Of a DNA stretch of 60,377 bases, positions 1-7,201 are shown piece by piece. The DNA is taken from positions 1 through 60,377 of the forward strand of contig CAYFQB010000046.1 in NCBI GenBank assembly GCA_964345225.1, in the 5' to 3' direction. Position 1 is the stretch's first letter. Each line of letters starts with the position of its first letter. This stretch comes from CAYFQB01 sp964345225 (GTDB taxonomy: Bacteria; Nitrospirota; Thermodesulfovibrionia; Thermodesulfovibrionales; UBA6898). Below the pieces are notes generated by a model that saw only the letters and a list, made by a program, of their open reading frames with translations, was not told the DNA's origin and did no database searches. A program made the position numbers and the translations under genes.

Positions 1-331
1 AAAGAGTTGGTGGATTAATTAGTTGGACATATTCCTTTCGCTCCCTAGAGGGAAATTTTTACCCGTCTAATGACTCATTCGCTCGAATTTTTACCCCGAA
101 AAGAAACTCATCCTTTCAAAGGGGTAAAAACTCCCCCGTAGACGGGTTACCCGTTTTACGGGGTCAAACAGTAAAAATTCGTCCCGACTTCTCGGGAACG
201 CTTATTTCGCCATGACGGGTGCCAAAAATTTCCCTATGTCTGCTCAAGAAAAATGCCCAACTATACAACATATATACCTGCTTTAAACGCATTTTTAAAT
301 TAATACAAGCACTGAATAAATCAAGTCTCCT
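1..331. other. Gene-free left edge with nested palindromes
   Basis: I see no convincing gene here. The stretch holds several complementary words: TTTTTACCCC near 89-98 faces GGGGTAAAAA near 120-129, and CCCGACTTCTCGGG near 183-196 is a short hairpin. GTAGACGGGTTACCCGTTTTACGGGG near 138-163 is made of overlapping ACCCG/CGGGT words. These resemble the dispersed ACCCCGTTAGAA family described elsewhere in the window, in a decayed or composite form. The dispersed 65-nt repeat at 232-296 lies inside. Confidence 0.5.
232..296 (+). repeat. Dispersed 65-nt repeat, copy A
   Basis: This 65-nt block aligns without gaps to 17456-17520, with 9 mismatches by my count (about 86% identity). The core shared word is GCTCAAGAAA, followed by ATGCCCAACTATA. 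The two copies lie in the gene-free DNA on either side of the kinase/nuo block. Function is unknown; a decayed miniature element or an intergenic repeat family are both possible. Confidence 0.7.
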
Positions 332-401
332 GTAAACCCCCTAGAAAGGACAAAGCTCTGAACACTATTAGAGAAAAACAACACTTTATAACGGGGTAAA
401 C
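332..401. repeat. Palindromic repeat family ACCCCGTTAGAA, copy 1 (diverged)
   Basis: The left arm GTAAACCCCCTAGAAAGG (332-349) faces the right arm ATAACGGGGTAAAC (about 388-401). It resembles better-preserved copies at 26656, 30226, 49724 and 54881. It ends only 6 nt from the stop codon of the response regulator on the minus strand, so it may act as a terminator or mRNA 3' structure for that operon. Confidence 0.55.
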
Positions 402-407
402 CGAGAA

Positions 408-788
408 TCAAATATTTTTATTCTTAAGATTCAGGGCCTTAGAAACTGCGGAGATAAGAACATCAGGTGTAAAGGGCTTTTCGATGTAATCAAAAGCACC
501 GAGTTTAATTGATTTTACTGCGGTGTCGACTGTCTGGTACCCGGTAATTACAATAACTTCGATCTCAGGCCAGTTTTCTTTTATTCTTCTTAGAATCTCG
601 ATGCCGTCCATATCAGGCATTTTTAGATCTGTAAGAACGAGATCAAATTTCTCCTCTTCCATCATCCTGATGCCTTCAACACCGTTTTGTGACACTTTCA
701 CTATATAGCCTTCGGGTGAAAGTGCCCGGATACAGCTTATTCTTACAATATCCTCATCATCGATTACAAGAATATTCGCTTTACTCAT
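408..788 (-). CDS. Single-domain response regulator (CheY-like receiver)
   Basis: This 126-residue protein is only a receiver domain. The acidic pair D10/D11, phospho-acceptor D54 (in VLTDLKMPDMDG) and conserved K104 (in EKPFTP) are all visible, with T82 in the switch position. There is no output domain, so it probably acts by protein contact or as a phosphorelay intermediate. Its start overlaps the stop of the upstream histidine kinase (4-nt overlap), so the two are translationally coupled and almost certainly cognate. Pathway target is unknown; the complex I operon is transcribed divergently from the same spacer. Confidence 0.9.
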   Translation of the reverse strand: MSKANILVIDDEDIVRISCIRALSPEGYIVKVSQNGVEGIRMMEEEKFDLVLTDLKMPDMDGIEILRRIKENWPEIEVIVITGYQTVDTAVKSIKLGAFDYIEKPFTPDVLISAVSKALNLKNKNI

Positions 789-2362
789 TTTGTATCACTA
801 TAAGCAGGCAGGTAGGTAAATATACTTGTACCCTCGCCAAGTTTTGATTTAACAATGATTCTACCTCCATGTTCCTGGATTATGCCATGGCTTACAGCAA
901 GTCCGAGTCCGGTGCCTTTTCCAACTGGTTTTGTGGTGAAGAACGGTTCGAATAACTTCTTGAGATTCTCTTCACTGATACCGCTGCCTGTATCAGCGAA
1001 TTCGATTTTAATGAATTGGAGCCCGTCATCAGTTATAGTTTTCGTATTTATTGTTATAGTCCCCTTTTCTTCGATAGCATCGGCAGCATTCATAATCATG
1101 TTAAGAAATACCTGCTGAAGCTGTGATGGATCTGCCTTTACAGATGGAAGCGGGTCCTCGAAGTTTGCGACTAATTTTATATTAAAGAAGTCAGCCTTGT
1201 TTCGTATTATGTTGAGAGTACTTTTCAGGACATCATTTATGTTTATCGAGGCTTTTTCGACAGATGATGCCCTTGCAAATCCGAGTAGCCCCTTTATAAT
1301 AATTGAACATCTGTTGGCCTGATCTATTATCACATCGATATCCTCGCGTTCCTGCGTGCCTGGCTGAAATCTTTTCTGAAGAAGATGGCCAAAGGTCACG
1401 ATGCCTGTCAGTGGACTGTTTATCTCATGTGCTACGCCGGCAGCCATTCTTCCGAGTGATGCCAGTTTCTCAGAATGTATGAGTTGTGCCTGTGCCTTTC
1501 TAATAACATCGGTCTTTTCATCAACTTTTTTCTCGAGGGTATGACCCCATTCAACAAGCTCATCTTTGGCCCTCTTGAGGTCATCGGTCATTGCATTAAA
1601 TGCCCTTGCGAGGTCACCAATCTCGTCCTTTGAATTTATAGTTAGATGGTAATCCAGGTCACCGCCTGCTACCCTTTCCATTCCCTGGGTTAGGAGGTTT
1701 ACGGGTGTTGAAACGAGGTTCCAAAGGATTGTACACAGTATTACAGACATGGCCAGTAAGAAGATTACGATATAAATAGTTATGGCCAGGGTATGATCCT
1801 TTATGCTTTCGTCAAGATGGGCGAGTGAAAGATCTGCCTCAACGAGCCCAAGTACTTTCTGGGTTTCCGGGTGAATATGGCAGCCTGCAGTAAAACAGGC
1901 AGGCTCGTTGTTAATTGGCTGAACAATATTCAAGACTCTGAAATCTTTCTCTCTGGTTATAGACCAGCTGGGAGTTTGTTTAGGATGTTCTTCTGGTGAA
2001 TGGCAGGTTGTGCATATCGGGGAGTTTTTATCGACAATTGTCCCGATGTCCTGGTTATCAGTTGAATAAGCAATTTTCCCTTTATCACTGAATATGCGGA
2101 CACGTATTACATCTTCCGCTAAACCTATTGATTCAATAGTCTCCTGTATCAGGGTTTTATGGACTGTAAGCATCCCGTTACGTGTAGTCTTTTTAACATA
2201 TTCGACGAATGAGTAGCCATAGTTTACTGCGCTATTGATAAATTCTCTTTCCTGATGTTTTATGAGTAAATACCAGAAGATGGTACTTACAATTATCATG
2301 GAAATCCCGATAGTAAGAATTAATTTGCCAGTCAATGAATGAAAAGGTTTTTTGAATGTCAT
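785..2362 (-). CDS. Membrane sensor histidine kinase with periplasmic c-heme motifs
   Basis: The 525-residue kinase has TM1 (about 12-34), a periplasmic sensor region (35-190), TM2 (about 191-214), HAMP (215-267), a coiled linker, HisKA with phospho-acceptor H312 (in GVAHEINSP) and a C-terminal HATPase domain with the usual glycine-rich boxes. The sensor region has CTTCH at 117-121 and a second site C156-x4-CH162, both valid c-type heme attachment patterns on the periplasmic side. A redox or ligand-sensing diheme sensor is inferred. It is first in a two-gene operon with the receiver protein. The kinase call is firm; heme attachment is unproven. Confidence 0.9.
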   Translation of the reverse strand: MTFKKPFHSLTGKLILTIGISMIIVSTIFWYLLIKHQEREFINSAVNYGYSFVEYVKKTTRNGMLTVHKTLIQETIESIGLAEDVIRVRIFSDKGKIAYSTDNQDIGTIVDKNSPICTTCHSPEEHPKQTPSWSITREKDFRVLNIVQPINNEPACFTAGCHIHPETQKVLGLVEADLSLAHLDESIKDHTLAITIYIVIFLLAMSVILCTILWNLVSTPVNLLTQGMERVAGGDLDYHLTINSKDEIGDLARAFNAMTDDLKRAKDELVEWGHTLEKKVDEKTDVIRKAQAQLIHSEKLASLGRMAAGVAHEINSPLTGIVTFGHLLQKRFQPGTQEREDIDVIIDQANRCSIIIKGLLGFARASSVEKASININDVLKSTLNIIRNKADFFNIKLVANFEDPLPSVKADPSQLQQVFLNMIMNAADAIEEKGTITINTKTITDDGLQFIKIEFADTGSGISEENLKKLFEPFFTTKPVGKGTGLGLAVSHGIIQEHGGRIIVKSKLGEGTSIFTYLPAYSDTK

Positions 2363-2437
2363 GCCTAAAGAAAATTTATAATATTTCTTATAATTAATGC
2401 AAGATAAAAACCTAAATCTACAGCTTTAATTTTTTTC

Positions 2438-2466
2438 TTGACATCTTGGATTGATTTTATTTATAA
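2438..2466 (+). promoter_or_regulatory. Sigma70-type promoter of the nuo operon
   Basis: TTGACA at 2438-2443 is separated by exactly 17 nt from TTATAA at 2461-2466, a near-consensus housekeeping promoter. The expected transcription start is near 2473, only about 5 nt before ATG 2478. The long TTG-started nuoA frame beginning at 2451 would therefore start inside the promoter spacer and is unlikely. Confidence 0.8.
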
Positions 2467-2477
2467 ATTATATCGTC

Positions 2478-2849
2478 ATGCCTGGAACATTTATGCCGTC
2501 AGAATATTTGCCTGTACTTATTTTTTTAATAGTAGCGACTGCCTTTGGAATAGGTGCACTGTTAATTGGTGAAATCCTGCGATTGAGAAGACCTTATCCC
2601 GAAAAACTCATGCCATACGAATCAGGCAACCCACCGATTGGAGAACCACGCCAGAGATTTTCTGTGAGATTTTATATAATTGCAATGCTCTTTGTAGTGT
2701 TTGATGTTGAAGCGGTCTTTCTGTATCCATGGGCTATCGTATTTGATAAGATCGGGCTATATGCCTTTATTGAAATGGTTATCTTCATAATTATACTTTT
2801 CGTAGGATATATTTATGCCTGGAGAAAGGAGGCATTTGTTTGGGAATAA
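2478..2849 (+). CDS. nuoA: NADH-quinone oxidoreductase subunit A
   Basis: NuoA is a small membrane subunit near the quinone/membrane-arm junction of complex I. Three hydrophobic helices are visible, with the conserved loop YESGNPPIGEPRQRFSVRFY between TM1 and TM2 and the FDVEAVFLYPWA motif in TM2. I chose ATG 2478 (123 aa), because an upstream TTG at 2451 falls within the promoter; ATG 2493 is another option. No good Shine-Dalgarno precedes it, consistent with a leaderless or very short leader mRNA. It is the first gene of the complete nuoA-N operon and overlaps nuoB by 10 nt. Confidence 0.93.
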   Translation: MPGTFMPSEYLPVLIFLIVATAFGIGALLIGEILRLRRPYPEKLMPYESGNPPIGEPRQRFSVRFYIIAMLFVVFDVEAVFLYPWAIVFDKIGLYAFIEMVIFIIILFVGYIYAWRKEAFVWE

Positions 2850-3364
2850 TATCTACAATTTCCCCGTCTCTTGTTGAGGTTGAAGATGGCACAAAAGTTA
2901 TGTCGCCAAATATTATTGTTACCTCGATAGACAAGCTGATTAATTGGGGAAGGCGTTCATCATTATGGCCCGTGACTTTCGGACTGGCTTGATGTGCCAT
3001 TGAAATGATGACGACGGGATCGTCACACTATGACTTAGACAGATTGGGCGTTATCTTCAGGGGTTCACCAAGACAGGCTGACTTCATGATGGTAGCCGGT
3101 ACTGTCACCAAAAAGATGTCGCAGATAGTAAGAAGGATTTATGATCAGATGCCTGAGCCGAGGTATGTCTTATCAATGGGAAGCTGTGCATGTAGCGGTG
3201 GCATATTTAATACATACAGCACAGTGCAGGGATGCGACAGTTTTCTGCCTGTGGATGTTTATATCCCAGGTTGTCCTCCAAGACCTGAAGCTTTGCTTGA
3301 CGGGATAGTCAGGCTCCAGGAGAAGATAAAGAGAGAACACTTCAGGTGGAGCAGATGGAGGTAG
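2840..3364 (+). CDS. nuoB: NADH-quinone oxidoreductase subunit B with in-frame TGA at an N2-ligand Cys: candidate selenoprotein
   Basis: NuoB holds cluster N2, the last Fe-S cluster before quinone. The frame starts at TTG 2840 behind AAAGGAGG (2825-2832, 7-nt spacing) and runs to 3364 (174 residues) with one in-frame TGA at 2990-2992. The translation around it is PVTFGLA-(TGA)-CAIEMM; family members have two adjacent Cys there. Reading TGA as selenocysteine gives U51, with the other N2 ligands C52, C116 (GSCACSGG) and C145 (PGCPP) intact. The conserved SPRQAD, VAGTVTKKM and DQMPEP blocks follow undamaged. TGA is a normal stop elsewhere (nuoE, nuoF). A single-base error or a recent nonsense mutation is the alternative. 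Confidence 0.85.
2990..3025 (+). promoter_or_regulatory. Candidate bacterial SECIS hairpin downstream of the nuoB TGA
   Basis: Following TGA 2990-2992, TGACGA (3009-3014) pairs perfectly with TCGTCA (3020-3025) around a 5-nt loop CGGGA (3015-3019). There are 22 nt between the TGA and the loop, and G is the second loop base. The published bacterial SECIS pattern asks for a small apical loop about 16-37 nt after UGA, a short stem and a G in the first two loop bases. I see no bulged U as in E. coli fdhF. Chance is possible, since a 6-bp hairpin is short. Confidence 0.55.
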
Positions 3365-3537
3365 TAATAAAGTAATAAAGTAAGAAGTAGGAAGTAAGCA
3401 GTAAGGAGTTAAGGAGAAAGAAGAAGGAAGTAAGAATAACGCTATGCGCCAAGCGCTCTGCGCAAAGCAAAAAAAGTAAGCAGTAAGCACAAAAGCGAAG
3501 AGCAAGGGGTAAGAAATAAGAACTGAGAGTTAAGGTT
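3365..3537 (+). repeat. Degenerate 7-nt word repeats between nuoB and nuoC
   Basis: The 173-nt spacer contains two unrelated heptad repeats. AGTAAGA, AGTAGGA, AGTAAGC and AGTAAGG follow each other at 3379-3406, and the word returns at 3475-3488. In the middle, CGCTATG, CGCCAAG, CGCTCTG and CGCAAAG run in phase at 3440-3467 (consensus CGCNNNG). The period is 7, so no open frame is maintained. It is similar in kind to cyanobacterial short tandemly repeated repetitive sequences. Confidence 0.8.
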
Positions 3538-4071
3538 ATGGAACCTTTAGAAATTGTCGAGAAGATAAAAGAAAAATTTCCTGGAGAAGTCATAAGTATA
3601 AAGGAGTTCAGGGACCAGGTTTCGGTAACTCTCAGAAAGAATAAGATTCACGATATATGCAGATATCTTCACGATGAACCAGAGCTTTACTTTGATTATC
3701 TTACAGACCTCTGCGGTGTTGATTACCTAGGCAGAAAGGATAAAAGATTTGAAGTCGTATATCATCTATACTCAATAAAACACAGGCACCGCTTGAGGTT
3801 AAAGGCAGAGGTATCCGAAAGCGACCCTACCATAGATTCTGTAATGCCGGTTTGGGTTGGGGCAAACTGGCATGAAAGAGAAGCATATGATTTGTACGGT
3901 ATTGTCTTTAGAGGACATCCTGACCTGAGAAGAATACTTATGCCAGAAGACTGGGAAGGACATCCTTTAAGAAAAGACTATCCGGTTAAGGGGCCGGAAA
4001 AAGAGTGGCCTGGTTTTCTCGATATTATTGAAAAATCAAAGAGGTTTGAAGAGTATCAATGGGAAGAGTAA
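3538..4071 (+). CDS. nuoC: NADH-quinone oxidoreductase subunit C
   Basis: NuoC (30-kDa type, 177 aa) belongs to the peripheral arm at the Q-module. The family signature HEREAYDLYGIVFRGHPDLR is clear around residues 120-140, followed by ILMPEDWEGHPLRKDYP. It is a separate protein here, not fused to NuoD as in E. coli. ATG 3538 follows a TTAAGG Shine-Dalgarno-like word. It is separated from nuoB by a repeat-filled spacer and from nuoD by 40 nt. Confidence 0.95.
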   Translation: MEPLEIVEKIKEKFPGEVISIKEFRDQVSVTLRKNKIHDICRYLHDEPELYFDYLTDLCGVDYLGRKDKRFEVVYHLYSIKHRHRLRLKAEVSESDPTIDSVMPVWVGANWHEREAYDLYGIVFRGHPDLRRILMPEDWEGHPLRKDYPVKGPEKEWPGFLDIIEKSKRFEEYQWEE

Positions 4072-4111
4072 TAACTAAATACAGAAGTAAAAATTTCTTA
4101 AAGACGTAATT

Positions 4112-5302
4112 ATGGATTCTACAGAAAAAATATTTGAGACAAGAGAAATAACAATCAATATGGGGCCACAGCATCCTGCTACTCACGGGGTTCTGAGGCT
4201 TGTTCTTAATCTCGATGGAGAGATTATCGCCAAATGCACACCCTATGTAGGATACCTTCACAGAGGAATCGAGAAACTGGGAGAAAACAGGACATATTTT
4301 TCCGCACTACCGTTGAGTGACCGCCTTGATTATATTTCATCCATGAACAACAATGTCGGATATGTAAATGCCGTTGAAAAGCTGTTTGGTATTGAAGCTC
4401 CCGATAGGGCAAAATTCATCAGGACAATGGTAGCAGAAATGGGCAGGATTTCGAGTCACATAATATGGCTGGGAACCCATGTCCTGGATATCGGAGCTAC
4501 GACACCATTCCTCTATTCATTCAGGGAAAGAGAAGTAATCATGGACCTTTTCGAAATGTTATGTGGAGCAAGACTTACAGTAAGTTATCCAAGGGTCGGC
4601 GGTGTACGCAATGATGTTTCACAGGAATTTCTTGACAGACTCTATGATTTTGTACTGGATTTCCCTTCAAAGATGGATGATTATGAGACACTTGTTACAG
4701 AAAACAGGATATGGAAGGAGAGGACTGTCGGTATAGGCGTAATCTCTGCAGAGGAAGCTATAAACTGGGGTCTTACAGGTGGTATGCTGAGAGGTTCTGG
4801 TCCAAATTATGACGTAAGGAAATATGCCCCTTATGATGTTTACGACAGGGTTGAGTTCGATATTCCTGTAGGTAAGAACGGGGATTGCTATGATCGATAC
4901 AAGGTCAGAATCGGAGAGATGAGGCAGGCAAACAGGATTATAAAACAGTGTGTAGAAAAACTGCCTGAAGGCCCTGTAATGGCCGATTCACCTAAATTTA
5001 CACTTCCACCAAAAGATATAGTACTGAATGATATGGAGCACCTCATACATCAGTTTATACTGATTACAAAGGGCCCCTCTGTAACGGAAGGCGAGGTATA
5101 TGTCGGTTCAGAGGTTCCCAAAGGAGAACTCGGATTTTATTTTGTCAGTGATGGTACCGGCAGGCCTTACAGGATGAGGGTAAGGGCCCCGTCTTATATA
5201 CATGCATCGGTGCTGCCTAGATTATGTGTAGGTGGCTATGTAGCTGATGTAATAGCGAATATCGGCACAATAGATATAGTACTCGGTGAATGTGACAGGT
5301 AA
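4112..5302 (+). CDS. nuoD: NADH-quinone oxidoreductase subunit D
   Basis: NuoD (49-kDa type, 396 aa) is related to the large subunit of NiFe hydrogenases and forms the quinone pocket together with NuoB. The N-terminus has NMGPQHPATHGVLRL and the GYLHRGIEKLGE block; the C-terminus ends in the conserved DIVLGECDR. The hydrogenase active-site Cys pairs are absent, as expected for a complex I protein. It would directly face cluster N2, so any selenium ligand in NuoB would sit at this interface. Confidence 0.96.
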   Translation: MDSTEKIFETREITINMGPQHPATHGVLRLVLNLDGEIIAKCTPYVGYLHRGIEKLGENRTYFSALPLSDRLDYISSMNNNVGYVNAVEKLFGIEAPDRAKFIRTMVAEMGRISSHIIWLGTHVLDIGATTPFLYSFREREVIMDLFEMLCGARLTVSYPRVGGVRNDVSQEFLDRLYDFVLDFPSKMDDYETLVTENRIWKERTVGIGVISAEEAINWGLTGGMLRGSGPNYDVRKYAPYDVYDRVEFDIPVGKNGDCYDRYKVRIGEMRQANRIIKQCVEKLPEGPVMADSPKFTLPPKDIVLNDMEHLIHQFILITKGPSVTEGEVYVGSEVPKGELGFYFVSDGTGRPYRMRVRAPSYIHASVLPRLCVGGYVADVIANIGTIDIVLGECDR

Positions 5303-5349
5303 ATAAACCAGGAACTCGGAATTAAGAATTAATAACTTAAAAACTAATT
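5303..5349 (+). repeat. Heptad word repeat between nuoD and nuoE
   Basis: GGAACTC, GGAATTA, AGAATTA and ATAACTT run in 7-nt phase at 5311-5338. The word differs from those in the nuoB-nuoC spacer. No SD better than weak purine runs is visible before nuoE. Confidence 0.6.
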
Positions 5350-5814
5350 ATGTTAAGTGAAACAGCGATAAAAGAGATAGCAGAGATAAGGAATAAATAT
5401 CCGTCAGCGAGTTCTGCCATTCTCCCCGCTATTTATATTGCACAAAGGGAGTTCGGGTGGCTGTCTTTAGAGGCTTATGAAGCTGTCTCTAATGTCCTGG
5501 GCGTTCCTGAGGCGATTGCAAGAGGTGTCGGAGCTTTCTATTCAATGTACAAGCATAAGCCTATGGGGAGAAATATCGTACAGCTCTGCACGAATGTTTC
5601 TTGCATGATACTCGGTGCTGAAAGACTTGCAGACTTTCTTAAAAACAAATACGGCCTTGAACCAGGGGGAACAACGGCTGATGGCAGGTTTTCACTTGTA
5701 ATTATGGAGTGTATCGGAGCGTGTGCTACTGCTCCGGCAATGCTTGTAAACAATGATTTTTATGAAAACCTTACAGAAAAGTATATCGAAGAAATTTTCG
5801 GGAAGTATAAATGA
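5350..5814 (+). CDS. nuoE: NADH-quinone oxidoreductase subunit E
   Basis: NuoE (24-kDa type, 154 aa) is a thioredoxin-like [2Fe-2S] protein of the NADH-oxidising module. The four cluster ligands are visible: C80 and C85 (CTNVSC), and C121 and C125 (CIGAC). The N-terminal helical bundle includes YPSASSAILPAIYIAQREFG. Its stop is TGA, which shows that TGA is used as a stop in this genome. It is followed by a 115-nt repeat-filled spacer and nuoF. Confidence 0.95.
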   Translation: MLSETAIKEIAEIRNKYPSASSAILPAIYIAQREFGWLSLEAYEAVSNVLGVPEAIARGVGAFYSMYKHKPMGRNIVQLCTNVSCMILGAERLADFLKNKYGLEPGGTTADGRFSLVIMECIGACATAPAMLVNNDFYENLTEKYIEEIFGKYK

Positions 5815-5929
5815 AACAAAAGGATTCAAGGAGTCAAGGGGCCAGGGATTCAAGTGAAGGAATTAATTTACTTTAAAAAATCTTCACTCGAACCCTAGAA
5901 TCCAAGGATCCTAGAACCCAAAGAAAATT
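5815..5929 (+). repeat. Octad word repeats between nuoE and nuoF
   Basis: The first block reads AGGATTCA, AGGAGTCA, AGGGGCCA, GGGATTCA, AGTGAAGG in 8-nt phase (5821-5860). The second block reads TCGAACCC, TAGAATCC, AAGGATCC, TAGAACCC (5888-5919), roughly the complement of the first. Together they form an imperfect inverted repeat with TCAAGTGAAG facing CTTCACTCGA. The mRNA may fold into a long imperfect hairpin between two cotranscribed genes. Confidence 0.75.
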
Positions 5930-7201
5930 ATGGAAAGAGTACTTTTAAAGAACATAGAAAACCCGAATTCAGCTGACCTAAACGAATATAAAAAGGTCGG
6001 TGGGTATACAAATCTTTCCAAAGCCCTTGCGTTAGAGCCAAAACAGGTAATCGAGGAAGTGAAAAAATCCGGGCTGAGGGGACGCGGTGGTGCAGGTTTT
6101 CCAACAGCAATGAAATGGACTTTTGCCTCGGCAGATCCCAAGTTTCCTAAATATCTTATCTGTAATGCCGATGAAGGAGAGCCAGGCACTTTTAAAGACA
6201 GGCCAATACTTGAGAAGAATCCGCACCTCCTGATAGAGGGGATGGTTATATCAGGATATGCCCTTGGAGCAGAATATGGATATATTTACCTGAGAGGAGA
6301 ATATCCTGATGCAAAAGATATTCTCAATCGTGCAATAGCTCAGGCTAATGACAACGGTTTTCTTGGAGACAATATTGCAGGGAAGGGAATTAAGTTTCAC
6401 CTTGCTGTTCACCAAGGTGCCGGTGCTTATATATGCGGTGAAGAAACAGCGCTGATTGAATCCCTGGAGGGTAAAAGGGGACAGCCGAGAATTAAACCTC
6501 CTTTCCCAGTTAACGTGGGTGTATGGTCTATGCCTACGGTTGTGAATAATGTCGAGACCCTTTCTAATCTTCCTTATATCATAGAGATAGGTGGAGATGC
6601 CTATTCTAAGATCGGCACCCCTGACTGTACCGGTCCAAAGTTATACTGTGTGAGTGGTCATGTGGAGAAACCCGGTGTTTATGAATTGCCCATGGGAACG
6701 ACTCTCCGGGAAATCATCTATACGCATTGTGGGGGGATAAAAGGCGGAAAGAAGCTTAAGGCAGTTATACCAGGCGGGATTTCAACGCCTGTGCTTCCCC
6801 CGGAGCAGATAGACTGTCCTATGGATTTTGTCAACATGCCGAAATACGGAAGCATGCTAGGTTCAGGCGCCGTAATTGTCATGGATGAGAGTGTATGCCT
6901 CGTGAAGGTATGTCACAGGGCAATGAAATTTTTCGAACATGAGTCATGTGGCAAGTGCACCCCATGCCGTGAAGGTACAGGATGGTTAAGGAGTATTCTT
7001 GGAAGAATAGAAAACGGTGAAGGCGAGAATGGTGACATCGAGCTTATGGAGTCGGTTGCAAGCAATATCTTTGGAAAAACATTCTGTCCCCTTGGAGATG
7101 GGGCTGCATCCGTTGTCCTTAATTTTATAAAACACTTCAGGCCTGAATATGAAGATCATATCAGTTCAAAGGCGTGTAGTGTGATGGGTGTTAAAGTATG
7201 A
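5930..7201 (+). CDS. nuoF: NADH-quinone oxidoreductase subunit F
   Basis: NuoF (51-kDa type, 423 aa) carries FMN, the NADH site and cluster N3. GRGGAGFPTA (51-60) is the glycine-rich nucleotide loop, GAGAYICGEETALIESLEG lies around 163-181, and the N3 ligands are C340, C343, C346 (SCGKCTPCREGT) and C386 (TFCPLG). Its presence with NuoE and NuoG indicates a NADH-dehydrogenase type complex I, not the F420- or ferredoxin-only form. Its TGA stop overlaps the ATG of nuoG. Confidence 0.97.
   Translation: MERVLLKNIENPNSADLNEYKKVGGYTNLSKALALEPKQVIEEVKKSGLRGRGGAGFPTAMKWTFASADPKFPKYLICNADEGEPGTFKDRPILEKNPHLLIEGMVISGYALGAEYGYIYLRGEYPDAKDILNRAIAQANDNGFLGDNIAGKGIKFHLAVHQGAGAYICGEETALIESLEGKRGQPRIKPPFPVNVGVWSMPTVVNNVETLSNLPYIIEIGGDAYSKIGTPDCTGPKLYCVSGHVEKPGVYELPMGTTLREIIYTHCGGIKGGKKLKAVIPGGISTPVLPPEQIDCPMDFVNMPKYGSMLGSGAVIVMDESVCLVKVCHRAMKFFEHESCGKCTPCREGTGWLRSILGRIENGEGENGDIELMESVASNIFGKTFCPLGDGAASVVLNFIKHFRPEYEDHISSKACSVMGVKV

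Noticed and set aside
1..407. CRISPR-like array from ACCCCG/CGGGGT words
   Set aside because: Words are irregularly spaced, inverted rather than direct, and lack uniform spacers.
2990..2992. Reassigned genetic code (TGA = Trp or Gly)
   Set aside because: TGA ends nuoE, nuoF, ubiE and other genes at the expected length, and Trp is encoded by TGG throughout.
3005..3364. Separate short NuoB-like gene starting at ATG 3005
   Set aside because: It is the continuation of the same frame after TGA 2990-2992. It lacks its own SD and would lose the tandem Cys region, so an interrupted single nuoB is the better model.
3440..3467. GC-rich hairpin as an intrinsic terminator between nuoB and nuoC
   Set aside because: The pairing follows from the CGCNNNG heptad repeat, there is no T run, and the operon continues.
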